Notes: a model not told the origin generated them from the letters alone. A stretch of 64,000 nt of DNA from Geoanaerobacter sp964528055 (GCA_964528055.1 CAZGQM010000003.1:266756-330755); one strand, 5' to 3'. Counted from the first letter of the stretch, positions 1 through 9,921 are shown. Numbers and translations: made by a program.

Positions 1-1478
1 TTGCCAATAAGATTGACCATGCAGACCTTTATCAGATTGGGATCTCCAACACAAGTGATCCCGTCCTGTATGGCAACAGATGCTCTTGCCCCCTCCCCCT
101 GGGATATGATTTCGGCAGTAACCTCACGAGCCAGTGCAGAGAAGTCGAACTCGCTCACCTTCATCTCAATTTTCGATAGTCGAGAGAGGAGCAGAATTGC
201 ATCTATCACCTTTTGTAACTGCTTGCTGGCAACACCTATCCTTTCGGCAAAAAAGCGGAAATCCAGCTCGTCAGGATTCTCCTCAAGCATAATATCACTG
301 AAGCCCTTGAGACGGGCAACCGGTGCACGCAACTCGTGGGAAATTGCATAACAGAAGACTGCCAGTTCATTGCTGGTACGATTAAGTTCGGAAGTACGAA
401 ACTCCACGAGTTCCTCCAGTTGACTATTGACAACGGCAATTTCATGGGTTCTGTCTGCAACCTGCGTCTCAAGAATTTCGTATGAATCCTTCAGTCTGTT
501 TACCATTGAGTTGAAAGTCTCTGCAAGCCTTCCGACCTCATCTCGTCCAGTTACCCTGACCTCCCCCTGTGGCATTCCGGTTGTCCTTATTGCTTCTGCG
601 GCATTGTCCAGCTCAGTCAGCCCTGCTGTCAGTTTTCCTGAGACTTTATGTGCGATCAGGGCAGAGAGGTAGAGTGCAAAAAGAGTTATACAGGCGAAGA
701 TTACGGTGAACCACTTCAATACCTGACTTTCCATGGTCCAGATAATCAGTGACAGATTCAGCGCCGAAAGAGGCGATGGACTGGATAGCTGCGCGGAATG
801 CCTTGTTCCTTCCGCATACCCCTTGAGCCAGATCACCTTGTTGTCGGACTTTAGCTGAATCCCTTTCTCTGCTCCAGTTAGGGATATGTCGAGCTGAGCC
901 ATCAAATCGTTCATGGGGATTTCAAGGGCGAGAAATCCTTCGGCAGTCCCTGTTGCCGGGTATATGACAGGATAACAGATGAGGAGGGAAGTGCGGTTAT
1001 TATACATCAGGCGTGCCACAGGCTTTCCGGATTCAATCACATGCCTCACCAGACCGGATTCCTGGCGGTACGATCCAAGGAAAGAGGAGTTGGATGCAAT
1101 TATATCCCCTTTGAAATCACACAGACTCAATCGATGGGAAAGATCAAGCGGAAGACGGCTCGATTGTAAAAAGGGTATCAGGTAAGAGTCTCGGCCATAA
1201 GAATCCACAATGGCATTAACTACGATGGAACTTCTTGACAGGTTTTCTATGGTGAAGTTGAGCATGACAACTGCTGCCTGCATCTTCTGCTTTGTCAGTT
1301 CAATATGTTTCTCTGTTTCTGCTGCCTCCTTCTCTTTCAGGAAGTGAATTATGGTCGTATAGGCTCCAACGCCATAAAGAGTGGCAAGTACGAGTGATAA
1401 TCCGATGAATGAAAGAGCGATTCGCCAGGACAGGCTTTCTTCCCATTGGGAGATTATTTTCCTCAATCTACTCTTCAT
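1..1478 (-). CDS. Sensor histidine kinase (partial, C-terminal ATPase domain off the left edge)
   Basis: Membrane histidine kinase, read on the reverse strand from an ATG at 1478 through 492 codons to the window edge without a stop. Seen: a transmembrane segment at about residues 19-40, an extracytoplasmic sensor region of about 200 residues, a second transmembrane segment at about 253-275, a HAMP region with the DEVGRLAETFNSM motif near 313-325, a coiled-coil linker, then the HisKA motif AISHELRAP with the phosphorylatable histidine at about 381. The sequence stops in the N-box (VNLIGN), so most of the ATPase domain is outside the window. It starts 39 bases after the periplasmic binding protein gene and is probably co-transcribed with it. 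The start has no strong ribosome binding site. No response regulator is visible beside it within the window. Confidence 0.88.
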   Translation of the reverse strand, partial: MKSRLRKIISQWEESLSWRIALSFIGLSLVLATLYGVGAYTTIIHFLKEKEAAETEKHIELTKQKMQAAVVMLNFTIENLSRSSIVVNAIVDSYGRDSYLIPFLQSSRLPLDLSHRLSLCDFKGDIIASNSSFLGSYRQESGLVRHVIESGKPVARLMYNNRTSLLICYPVIYPATGTAEGFLALEIPMNDLMAQLDISLTGAEKGIQLKSDNKVIWLKGYAEGTRHSAQLSSPSPLSALNLSLIIWTMESQVLKWFTVIFACITLFALYLSALIAHKVSGKLTAGLTELDNAAEAIRTTGMPQGEVRVTGRDEVGRLAETFNSMVNRLKDSYEILETQVADRTHEIAVVNSQLEELVEFRTSELNRTSNELAVFCYAISHELRAPVARLKGFSDIMLEENPDELDFRFFAERIGVASKQLQKVIDAILLLSRLSKIEMKVSEFDFSALAREVTAEIISQGEGARASVAIQDGITCVGDPNLIKVCMVNLIG

Positions 1479-1517
1479 ATAAGGTAATTATCCGGATCCG
1501 CACAGGTTACAATCGGT

Positions 1518-2690
1518 TTATTTGATCCTTACCAGTGTCCCGTCAGCAGCATATCGTGCCATGAAGACATCTTCAGGCGAAAGCGCCTCGTGACGTGTCG
1601 GCGTAAACGGCTGTCTGTAGGTTTTTATCAGTCCGTTATATGGCCCGAGTTGTTCAAGTGCAGTACGAACTCCCTTTCTGTCGGAACTGCCGGCCTTGTT
1701 TATGGCCATTGCGAGGATATGCGTCAGATCATAGGCATGGGCATACCCGACAGGGGATATGAGTTCCGCTATCGATTTCTTGCCGAACAGACGTTTTGCT
1801 GCATCAAGGAAATACGCTGTTTTCTTACCCTTGGCTCCAACGAAGCTGTACGTCTGAACAATGGCCAGATCTACCTGTCGCAGAGCCGTCCCTGTCAGTG
1901 CATTAAAATCGGAGCCGGTAATGCTCCAGTGGCTGATCAGAGGGAGCCGCTCTTTTTCCGGCAATGATGCAATCTCTTTTATCAGGGTCGCTCCCTCTGT
2001 CTCGGGGGTTACCATAATTACAGCTTCGGCGCCGGATTTTCTCAGCGCAGAATACTTGTCACGCAGGTTCTTTTCCCCGTAGTTGAACCATTGCGTATCG
2101 ACAATCTTCATGCCGCGCTGAGGGGAAATTTTTGCCAGCAATTCGTAGTTTCCCCGTCCCCACGATACATTCGGGACCAAGAGTCCGACCTTAGAAAACC
2201 CCCTGTTTTGGGCGTACGAGAGAATGGCCGGTACTGCCCAGCTGTCCTTGAGAGAAAGCCTGAATGCATAGTTTGGTGATCTTCCATTCTCTATTATTTT
2301 GTCGCTCGATGCCCAAGGATCCATAAGTGGAATCCCGTATTTGTGGACAATATCAATTGTCTCTATAACCACTGTAGAGAATCTCCCGCAGAATATCGCA
2401 ACAACATCCGGGTTTTCCGCCAGTTTTTTTGTGTTTTCGATCCCTCGTGCAGGGATGGACCGGTTGTCTGTCTCAACCAGAGACAGGTTTCTTCCTCCCA
2501 GTACTCCGCCGGAGGCGTTTATCTCGTCAATGGCAATCAGAATCCCCTGCTTTATTGCATCCTCTGCAGTACCCGTACTCCTTCCAAACTCGGCGTCAAG
2601 GCCGATCATAACAGGTGGCTTGTCCTGAGCCCCCCAGGCCCCAGTAATGCTGAAGAGACAGATCAGCAGGGCCAGTATATGCTTGTTCAT
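1518..2690 (-). CDS. Periplasmic substrate-binding protein, branched-chain amino acid (Peripla_BP_6) type
   Basis: A 390-residue secreted protein with a Sec signal peptide (about 1-20, cleaved near AWG|AQD). The body has the Leu/Ile/Val-binding (type I periplasmic) fold: IGLDAEFG near the mature N-terminus, GILIAIDEINASGGVLGGR, a DNRS strand end, and FRLSLKDSW in the second lobe. The ATG at 2690 has GGAGGTG just upstream and is preferred over an earlier in-frame codon. No ABC permease or ATPase genes follow; the next gene is a histidine kinase. That context suggests a sensory role, presenting ligand to the kinase rather than to a transporter. This is inference. The ligand cannot be told from sequence. 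Confidence 0.85.
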   Translation of the reverse strand: MNKHILALLICLFSITGAWGAQDKPPVMIGLDAEFGRSTGTAEDAIKQGILIAIDEINASGGVLGGRNLSLVETDNRSIPARGIENTKKLAENPDVVAIFCGRFSTVVIETIDIVHKYGIPLMDPWASSDKIIENGRSPNYAFRLSLKDSWAVPAILSYAQNRGFSKVGLLVPNVSWGRGNYELLAKISPQRGMKIVDTQWFNYGEKNLRDKYSALRKSGAEAVIMVTPETEGATLIKEIASLPEKERLPLISHWSITGSDFNALTGTALRQVDLAIVQTYSFVGAKGKKTAYFLDAAKRLFGKKSIAELISPVGYAHAYDLTHILAMAINKAGSSDRKGVRTALEQLGPYNGLIKTYRQPFTPTRHEALSPEDVFMARYAADGTLVRIK

Positions 2691-2877
2691 AGACACCTCC
2701 CAACACAAACTAAGTACTTTTTAATTTTATCGGGAAATTGAGGGTATGCAAGTCTTTTGAATAGCTTCACTAGCAGTACCCGCCATTAATTACCAGTCGA
2801 CAGGTTCCAATAGAAGACAAGGAATGATATCCTTCAGTAACGAAACATGTCTTCAACTGCCAGCAATCGGGATATGA

Positions 2878-3411
2878 ATGAAGGAAATAATCCAAGCATC
2901 TGCGGCGCAGCATCCCGGCTGGCATCTGTGCGGCATCGGCCTGTTCATTGCCCTGATTGCCCTAGATCGCCGAGCAAATGCTTCCGGGGTTTTCCTGTTG
3001 GCACTCTGGAACCTTACAGGGGTCTTGCTGCACGAATTCGCACATCTGCTTGCCGGGCTGATCTTTCGGGCCCAGCCGACCGGGATATCCCTGATCCCGC
3101 GAAAAGCAGGCAACGCATGGAAGCTGGGCAGCGTCAGCTTCAACCGGATCACTCCCTTCAATGCAATGCCGGTTGCCCTTGCGCCATTGAGTCTGGTGGC
3201 AATTGCGTACTGGGTTGCGATTAACTGGTTCAGCTGGCATGCCGCATCACTATCGACGACGCTTCTCCTCTACGCATTGCTGTTCATTCTACTCTACAAC
3301 GCACTCCCCTCTCGCCAAGACCTGCGCGTTGCCTTCAACTGGAAGAGCCTGCTCCTGTACCTCCCTCTTGGCGCAATCTTGGCCGGTTATTTCAGCTGGA
3401 AGCTTTCCTGA
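2878..3411 (+). CDS. Small M50-like membrane protein with HExxH motif
   Basis: A 177-residue polytopic protein with four or five hydrophobic segments. A zinc-metalloprotease-type HEFAH motif at about residues 52-56 lies in the second hydrophobic segment, as in M50 site-2-protease relatives. A later NALPSRQD segment sits where M50 proteins carry their aspartate motif. A TGA lies immediately before the ATG in frame, so 2878 is the earliest possible start; the ribosome binding site is poor. It stands alone, facing sbcC convergently. It is much shorter than RseP and lacks a PDZ domain. Function unknown. The protease-like fold is inference from the motif and topology. Confidence 0.6.
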   Translation: MKEIIQASAAQHPGWHLCGIGLFIALIALDRRANASGVFLLALWNLTGVLLHEFAHLLAGLIFRAQPTGISLIPRKAGNAWKLGSVSFNRITPFNAMPVALAPLSLVAIAYWVAINWFSWHAASLSTTLLLYALLFILLYNALPSRQDLRVAFNWKSLLLYLPLGAILAGYFSWKLS

Positions 3412-3480
3412 AAAGTTCTCAACCTTGATCGTGACAAAGGAACCATAACGCAGGAAGGGGCGCAGAGACAAACGACTGAT

Positions 3481-6400
3481 TCATGCGGAGTAGGTAATTC
3501 GCCGACATCCCGGTCCGCTCAGGCTGCTGCGACCTCCGCTGCCTACCTCTACCTGGATCCGCGTGCCGATCCGCTCTTTGAGTGCTGGAACATGAGAGAT
3601 GATGCCGATCAACTTGCCGTCATGCTGCAGTCCTGAAAGGGTTTCAAGTGCGGTTTCCAGAGCATCCTCATCAAGGGTACCGAAACCTTCGTCGAGAAAC
3701 AGCGAATCTACGGCTACTTCGCGGCTCGCCATGCTGGACAGGCCCAGGGAGAGGGCAAGGCTGGCGATGAAGCTCTCCCCGCCGGAGAGGTTCTTGGTGG
3801 AACGGATCTCCCCAGCCTGGTAGTTGTCGATGACGTTCAGCTCAAGCGGTTCAAAGTTGTCGCGAACCAGTATGTAACGGTCGCTCATATTCTGCAGCCG
3901 ACGATTGGCATGGGCTATCATCAGCTCGAAGGTAAGCCCCTGGGCAAAATTGCGGAACTTTTTCCCATCACCGGAACCGATCAAACTGTGGAGTCGCTCC
4001 CACCTGTCGCACTCCTGCCTCTGAATCTCAAGAGCCTGAAGCCGCTCCTTCTGGCACTCAAGCTGTTCGGCGTGCTGCTGCAGCGTATGATCAATCGCAC
4101 CTAATCTCTTTTGCAGTTCCGTCAGCTGAGTGGTGAACAAAGCATTCTCCTCACGAATCAGATCAAGCGGTTTATCGGTCAGATTACTGCTCGTCTCAAC
4201 CCTCAAGGCCTCCCTGCGATCCTGGTAACGGACCTGAAGCGCTATCTCATCCTTCTTAAGCGAATCGCCCCATTGAGTCAGTTCTTCGAAGAGCTCCTGC
4301 GGAAGACAAGCCTGCAAAAAGGCTGATTCGTCTGAAAAACCGCACTCGTTGAAACGTAAGCCCAGAGCCGCTTCCCGTTTCGAGAGCTCCTCTCCTCTCC
4401 GTGAAACGGAAAGCGTCAAACGCTCTACCTGTCGGTTCAACCCGGCTAGCTCTGCGTGAAGTCGGTTCTGTTCCTGCAGAGACGCTTCGCGCCGCTCACT
4501 CGCCTGCCGCAGCGCATCGGCCAGCCGTTTTTCCTCTTTATCCGGGTTGCGCTCTCCATAGAGTTCCCGGCGCTGCTCAACCAGCGATTCGCGCTGTTCG
4601 GTTCTCACCCGCAACTGTTGTAGCGAATCCAAGATCGACTTTTCCGATTCTGCCAAAATTGCCCGCTGCTTGTCTCTTTCGGCAGCTGAATCGGCGCGCC
4701 TCTTTTCCGCACGCTCCCTCGCCTGCAACCGCTCGACATACTCGGAACGGCGCGCGGTCAAGCTGGCCAACAGCTCATCGGCCTTACCTGAAAGAATCCC
4801 CGAACAGCCATACACTGCAACCGCACTCTCGATTCCGGCATGTGACCGGTCAAGTTCAGCGCGAAGAATCACGGATTCCAACTCCAGGCGCTTTTGTTCC
4901 GAGAGCGCCGATTCCAGACCCAAACGTGCGGCAAGTCGCACCTTGTCATCCCCTGCAAGCTTGTCCTTGAGACGGTTAAGGGCAGCTTGAGCGCTCCGCT
5001 CTTCCTGCTCTTTCTCTTCGGCCGTCTGAATGAGAGTACGACAGTTGAACAACTCCCCCTGGCAGAGATCCGACTCGCGCCGGATGGCCACCGACCACCC
5101 CTTTGCGTCGACAGACACCCCCAATTCCATGAAAGCGTTTGCGCAAAATGAGTCGTCGCGCTGAAGACCTTTCTGGAGCTCGTACAGATCCTGCCCTGCC
5201 CGATGCAGGTCCTTGACAACACCCGCCTCTTCCAGCTTCAGTTGGGAGAGCTGCTCCCGTACCCTTTTCGCCTCGTTGAAAGCGAGCTCCAATCCCGATT
5301 GAGCCTCGTCAGGCTGTGGAATGTTGCCAGTCGCATAGGGGTGTTCGCTGGCGCCGCAGAGAGGGCACGGTGCGCCATCCACAAGCTGTTTTCGATCATC
5401 TTCCAGGCTCCGCACCCGGTTCAGGAGTATGACGTTATCCTGCAGCTGTCGGGCAACCTGTTCGCGCAGTTCACTCTCTCCTGCCAAGGTTTCCACCTGC
5501 TGTACAAGCGCTTGCCGTTTCTGCTCAAGCCCTTCCAGTCGCAGTTTTAGCTCTGCCACTTCAGGCTTTGCCACTTCGATCCGTGCCAGGGTCTCCTGAA
5601 TCGCTCCAAGGCGATTCTGTCGGGTCGCAAGTGCTTCTGCTTCTACGCGCCACGCGGAAAGGTCACGTCCCTTTAAGACCGCCTCGCGGGCTGTATGTAT
5701 CATCTTCAGTCGCTGTTCTGCAACGGTGGCTGCCTGCTCTCCACCCTGCCAGACTGTCTCTGCCTGGTTGAGCGCGTGCGTGGCGCTCTCGATCAGGGGA
5801 GCGTGCCTACCCAGCTTTGCTAACGTATCTCTCCATTGCGAATCAAGCACCTTGAGAGAGTTCAGCCGCTGTTCGATCCCGGTCAACGCCTCGGCCAATC
5901 CGGCATCGGCCTGATGCGCGTCCAGAAAGTCGGCTATTCCCTGCAGTTCCCCCTCTGCCTCGTTCAAGTGAAGATCGCATGCTGCAATCGCCAGTCGATA
6001 GTCGCTGTTCTGGCGCTCCGTTTTTTCCATATCGTCCATCAACCCCTGAAGCTGGCGGTTGGCCTCACCGAGCTTGAGGTCAAGCTCACGCGCTTTCCGG
6101 ATCATCTCTCCCTCTTCAGCCTGCTCACCCCGGGCGCGTGTCAGCCCGGTCTCATCCAGTTCCAACGTATCAAATGCTGCCTGCCAGTTGAGTTGCAGGA
6201 GGGGGAGTCGTTCTGCAGCGGTCGCCAGTTCATCCTGTTCACTCTTCTGTTGCATGCGCATCAAAAGGATATGGGCATGGTCGCCGCCAAGTGTCAGTGC
6301 TCGCCCCGCCTGAGCCAGCCGATCCAGATCAGGCGCAGCAGCCGCTTTGCGCATCTCGAAGGCAAGGCGATCCTGATCGAGTTGCAGGAGTTCAGATTCA

Positions 6401-7164
6401 AGAGCCACAATCCGCTCCCTCCACGCCTGGGCCTCACGGATAATCCGGAGATCGCCGGTCAAGGCGCATTCCAACCTCTGCAGTTCAGACTTCTCCAGAA
6501 ACAGGGTCTCCGCCTCTGCTGGCAAGAGCAGCTGGATACCATCGAGCTCTGCACGCAGCTCCCCTAACCTCTTACGCTCATCCGAGGTACGCTCATGAAC
6601 CTTTATGGAAATTCGACTGTAGATCGAGGTACCGGTGATCTGCTCCAGTATCGGGGCCCGCTCATCGGGGCGGGCCTGCAGGAAGGCGGCAAACCCCCCT
6701 TGCGCCAGCAGCATCGAACGGGTGAAGCGGTCAAAATCCATGCCGGTGACATCCTCAACCTTGTCGGCCACGGCTCTCAGCTTTGATTCGAGGATCATCC
6801 CGGTTTCAGCATCGGCGATTTCATGCCTGGGGGATTGCAACAGACCATCAGCCTGCTTGCGGGAGCGGTGCTGGCTCCAGTGACAGCGAAAGCGCCCCTT
6901 GGCAGTTTCGAATTCAACCTCGGCAAAGCATTCGCCGGTCTGCCTCGACATGATCTCGTTTTCGCTCTGGGTGATTCGATTGAGACGCGGGGTCTGGCCG
7001 TAAAGGGCCAGACAGATGGCATCGAGAATGGTGGTCTTGCCTGCGCCGGTCGGCCCGGTTATGGCAAAGATACCGTTTGAGAGATAGGCGGGGTGCGTAA
7101 AATCGATATCCCAGACACCGGCCAGGGAATTCAGGTTCTTGAACATAAGGCGGAGGACCTTCAT
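3481..7164 (-). CDS. sbcC: Exonuclease SbcC, ATPase subunit of SbcCD
   Basis: Large SMC/Rad50-type ATPase of 1227 residues. With SbcD it forms an ATP-dependent nuclease that cleaves hairpins and processes DNA ends in the cytoplasm. Seen: N-terminal Walker A GPTGAGKT at about 37-44, long heptad-rich coiled coils rich in Glu, Gln, Arg and Leu, a central CPLC zinc hook near residue 600, a C-terminal LSGGES signature near 1120, and Walker B with the D-loop (SLFLDEGFGTLD) near 1158. The length is in the range of larger SbcC proteins. The gene overlaps the end of sbcD by four bases (ATGA), so the two are translationally coupled. Confidence 0.95.
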   Translation of the reverse strand: MKVLRLMFKNLNSLAGVWDIDFTHPAYLSNGIFAITGPTGAGKTTILDAICLALYGQTPRLNRITQSENEIMSRQTGECFAEVEFETAKGRFRCHWSQHRSRKQADGLLQSPRHEIADAETGMILESKLRAVADKVEDVTGMDFDRFTRSMLLAQGGFAAFLQARPDERAPILEQITGTSIYSRISIKVHERTSDERKRLGELRAELDGIQLLLPAEAETLFLEKSELQRLECALTGDLRIIREAQAWRERIVALESELLQLDQDRLAFEMRKAAAAPDLDRLAQAGRALTLGGDHAHILLMRMQQKSEQDELATAAERLPLLQLNWQAAFDTLELDETGLTRARGEQAEEGEMIRKARELDLKLGEANRQLQGLMDDMEKTERQNSDYRLAIAACDLHLNEAEGELQGIADFLDAHQADAGLAEALTGIEQRLNSLKVLDSQWRDTLAKLGRHAPLIESATHALNQAETVWQGGEQAATVAEQRLKMIHTAREAVLKGRDLSAWRVEAEALATRQNRLGAIQETLARIEVAKPEVAELKLRLEGLEQKRQALVQQVETLAGESELREQVARQLQDNVILLNRVRSLEDDRKQLVDGAPCPLCGASEHPYATGNIPQPDEAQSGLELAFNEAKRVREQLSQLKLEEAGVVKDLHRAGQDLYELQKGLQRDDSFCANAFMELGVSVDAKGWSVAIRRESDLCQGELFNCRTLIQTAEEKEQEERSAQAALNRLKDKLAGDDKVRLAARLGLESALSEQKRLELESVILRAELDRSHAGIESAVAVYGCSGILSGKADELLASLTARRSEYVERLQARERAEKRRADSAAERDKQRAILAESEKSILDSLQQLRVRTEQRESLVEQRRELYGERNPDKEEKRLADALRQASERREASLQEQNRLHAELAGLNRQVERLTLSVSRRGEELSKREAALGLRFNECGFSDESAFLQACLPQELFEELTQWGDSLKKDEIALQVRYQDRREALRVETSSNLTDKPLDLIREENALFTTQLTELQKRLGAIDHTLQQHAEQLECQKERLQALEIQRQECDRWERLHSLIGSGDGKKFRNFAQGLTFELMIAHANRRLQNMSDRYILVRDNFEPLELNVIDNYQAGEIRSTKNLSGGESFIASLALSLGLSSMASREVAVDSLFLDEGFGTLDEDALETALETLSGLQHDGKLIGIISHVPALKERIGTRIQVEVGSGGRSSLSGPGCRRITYSA

Positions 7165-8402
7165 GATAACCCCGGGCTCCCCAGGCTGGACTCCTCGTAC
7201 AGCGCAGCAACGGTCTCGCGAAAGAGTGCGACCAGCTCCGACTGCTGCTCATGCGGCACCTCATGGGCAGTGAGGCACCGCGTGAAGACATCTTCTACGG
7301 TGAGATCATCCAGGGTCTCTTCCGTTGCCATCCGGCTCAGGGTACGATCCATCAGGCGCATGTTCTTTGCTCTGAGTATTTCCAGAGCCGTTCCGTCGAT
7401 AAGTTCGCGTAGTCGTTCCTGCAGGTCACCCATGACCTCGTCCCCTTCGTAGATCACCTCCAGCCAGACCGGAGAGTCGTCCAATTTAAGCTCGGCAATC
7501 TCTCCTGCAATCCGTATCCAGTTCCCGCGCACTGTTACCAGAGGCTGAAAGCACGGCACCGCTATTTCATCAACAGTGATACCGTTGGCAGAGACATTCA
7601 CCGTGAGAATGATCTTTCGTTGCCCCGCCTCTCCGAAGCTCATCGCTATGGGTGCCCCCGAATAGCGGCGAAGATTCGAGCCGCTCACCCGCTGTGAAGA
7701 ATGCAGATGACCAAGGGCTAAATAATCGAAACAGTCGGGAAAGCAATCGGCACGGACCTGACCAAGGGTCCCCACATACAGCTCCCGCACTCCATCGCCT
7801 TCTCCAGTCTGGCCGCCACTGGTAAAGAGGTGCCCCATGGCAACGATGGGGAGTCTCACTCCCAGCTCGGAGCATCTGGCAACAGCAGCTTCCCCCACCA
7901 GCCGGTAGTGGTCGCGGATACCCTCAACCAGCTTGTGTCCCTTCTGCTCAAAGGTTTCCCCGACCTCGGCGCGGCGGATGTCGCGATCGCGCAGATAAGG
8001 AACGGCGCAGACGATCAGCTCTGGCCTGCCGCCAGCATCGTGCAGCACCACCAGCTCATCATCCACCGCTTCTGCCATGCAGCCTACAACATGGACGTTG
8101 AGAAAACGGAGCAGATCGCGGGGAGCATTGAGAAGAGAGGGAGAATCATGGTTACCGGCAGTAACCACCACATGCCTGCACCCCACGCCCGCACAGCGGC
8201 AGAGAAAGCGGTAGTAGAGCTCTAGCGCCCGATTGCTGGGAGTGCCGTTGTCGAACAGATCCCCGGCTATCAGCAACGCCTCGACCCTCTCAGCCTCAAT
8301 ACAGCCGATGAGCCAGTCGAGAAAGCGCTCGAACTCCTCGTAGCGTTTACGGCCATAGAGAGCCCGCCCTATGTGCCAGTCTGAGGTATGGAGAATTTTC
8401 AT
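7161..8402 (-). CDS. sbcD: Exonuclease SbcD, Mre11-type nuclease subunit
   Basis: Calcineurin-like metallophosphoesterase and nuclease partner of SbcC. Metal-binding motifs are DWH at residues 8-10, GDLFD at 47-51 and GNHD at 83-86, followed by GHLH further on, in family order. I chose the ATG at 8402, giving 413 residues, because the protein then begins MKILHTSDWHIG as homologues do. An upstream in-frame ATG at 8435 would add 11 residues with no recognisable homology. Neither start has a strong ribosome binding site. Its stop overlaps the start of sbcC. Confidence 0.94.
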   Translation of the reverse strand: MKILHTSDWHIGRALYGRKRYEEFERFLDWLIGCIEAERVEALLIAGDLFDNGTPSNRALELYYRFLCRCAGVGCRHVVVTAGNHDSPSLLNAPRDLLRFLNVHVVGCMAEAVDDELVVLHDAGGRPELIVCAVPYLRDRDIRRAEVGETFEQKGHKLVEGIRDHYRLVGEAAVARCSELGVRLPIVAMGHLFTSGGQTGEGDGVRELYVGTLGQVRADCFPDCFDYLALGHLHSSQRVSGSNLRRYSGAPIAMSFGEAGQRKIILTVNVSANGITVDEIAVPCFQPLVTVRGNWIRIAGEIAELKLDDSPVWLEVIYEGDEVMGDLQERLRELIDGTALEILRAKNMRLMDRTLSRMATEETLDDLTVEDVFTRCLTAHEVPHEQQSELVALFRETVAALYEESSLGSPGLS

Positions 8403-8699
8403 CTGAAGCCCGTACGTCGTCAGCCCATATAACATTGCAAAATTACACCATTTCAATACGCCTTCATCCGATCTATGTCAATGACTAAGGCCTGCCAGTG
8501 CGGTTGTATGGAGAGAGTTGCACGTTCAGGAGGTGAAACATCAAGCAGAGCAAAACGGATAATCCTGATTACGGAACCAACCAGGACTTAATCGTTTTTC
8601 ACCGCTTGATTTACCACCCAGTGAGACTATATATACTATGGGATCTTGGAGTTGAAGAGGGGACTAAACGTCCAATTTCTGCTGGAAGGGAGTCAGATC

Positions 8700-9791
8700 A
8701 TGAACGAGATAATCTATGACAACATCGGCCCGACCAAGGTTATTCGGCTTTACTCGGCCAAGGAAAATCTGAAGGCTGTAGTGGTGGTCGACAATACGGC
8801 CCTCGGCCCGGCCATCGGCGGTGTGCGGGTTTCGCTCACCGTGGACGTACCCGAAGTCTGTCGCCTGGCGCGGACCATGACCCTCAAGAACTCCATTGCC
8901 GGCCTTTCCCATGGAGGAGCCAAGGCAGGGATCGTTGTTGATCCGTCCAACCCTGACATGGAGCGCACCTTCCGGGTCTTTGCCCGAATGATACGGGATC
9001 TCACCGATTACATCCCCGGTCCGGACCTGGGTTGTGCTGAAACAGCCATGGCCTGGATCCACGACGAAACCGGCCGGGCCGTAGGCCTCCCGGAAGAGAT
9101 CGGCGGCCTGCCGCTGGACAGGCTGGGAGCGACCGGATTCGGACTGACCGAATGCGCGGAAGTGGCAACGAAGCTCGCCGGCTTCGATCTTGCTGGCGCC
9201 CGCCTCGTCATCCAGGGGTTCGGCAGCGTCGGCAAGGCAGCCGCCCGCTTCCTGACCGCCAGGGGCGCAATTCTGGTGGCAGTGGCAGACTCGCGGGGTG
9301 CAATGCACAATCCGGAAGGCTTCGACGTAGAAGCGCTGATTGCGGCTACGCAATCGACCGGCAGCATTACCGGCGCCGGCCAAGGAAGCAGTATCCCCCC
9401 TGAAGCGCTCTTCAGCATCGACTGCGAGATCCTGATTCCGGCCGCTGTACGGGATGTGATAACCGAGCGGAATGCCGCAGACATCAAGGCCCGCTTGATC
9501 CTGGAGGGGGCAAACATCCCGGCCACGGTCCGTGCCGAAGAACTTCTCCATGATCGGGGGGTGCTTGTCATCCCTGACTTCATCGCCAATGCCGGCGGGG
9601 TCATCATGGCAGCCATGGAATATGACGGCAGGAGTGCCAGGGAGGCATTCGAGGCTATTGCGGAACGGGTCAGGAAAAACACAAAGCTGATCATGGAGAA
9701 AGCGGCCCGGGAGCGGGTCATCCCCCGCGTCGCAGCGGAAGGGATCGCACGGGAGAGGGTGCTGAAGGCGATGGTCTACCGGGACTACTGA
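8700..9791 (+). CDS. Glu/Leu/Phe/Val family amino acid dehydrogenase (leucine dehydrogenase-like)
   Basis: NAD-dependent oxidative deaminase of 363 residues that interconverts an amino acid with its 2-oxoacid and ammonia. Seen: TLKN with Lys63 and GGAK with Lys75 (the two active-site lysines of the family), PGPDLG near 107-111, and the GFGSVG dinucleotide-binding loop at 173-178. The length fits leucine/valine dehydrogenases better than hexameric glutamate dehydrogenases of about 420 residues or more. The ATG at 8700 has GGAAGGGAG upstream; an earlier in-frame TTG or GTG would add residues without homology. It is convergent with the branched-chain 2-oxoacid dehydrogenase operon, which would use its products. 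Specificity is inferred from this context. Confidence 0.85.
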   Translation: MNEIIYDNIGPTKVIRLYSAKENLKAVVVVDNTALGPAIGGVRVSLTVDVPEVCRLARTMTLKNSIAGLSHGGAKAGIVVDPSNPDMERTFRVFARMIRDLTDYIPGPDLGCAETAMAWIHDETGRAVGLPEEIGGLPLDRLGATGFGLTECAEVATKLAGFDLAGARLVIQGFGSVGKAAARFLTARGAILVAVADSRGAMHNPEGFDVEALIAATQSTGSITGAGQGSSIPPEALFSIDCEILIPAAVRDVITERNAADIKARLILEGANIPATVRAEELLHDRGVLVIPDFIANAGGVIMAAMEYDGRSAREAFEAIAERVRKNTKLIMEKAARERVIPRVAAEGIARERVLKAMVYRDY

Positions 9792-9921
9792 CCGCGCCCG
9801 TCTTCAGGGCATCTTTGCCCCGTCCTCAATCGCAATATCCTCCACGTAGTCCTGCTACGCCTGCGGTTTTGCTCAATCTGACAAGTCAAACCTCCCCCAA
9901 ATCCGGACGCGGTTCTCGCTG
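9792..9921. other. Convergent intergenic gap with two small hairpins
   Basis: The gap between the amino acid dehydrogenase and the E2 gene holds two short stem-loops: GGGCA-TCTT-TGCCC at about 9808-9821 and CGTAG-TCCTG-CTACG at about 9846-9860. Neither is followed by a clear T-run, so neither is a convincing intrinsic terminator. The sequence resembles a spacer repeat, but no second copy is present in the window. No gene is seen. Confidence 0.35.

Noticed and set aside
5836..6567. Long plus-strand ORF inside sbcC
   Set aside because: It is antisense to a clear coiled-coil coding region and has no homology or ribosome binding site; a frame shadow.
8664..9551. 295-codon minus-strand ORF opposite the amino acid dehydrogenase
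   Set aside because: Shadow of a GC-rich real gene; no domain and no initiation signal.
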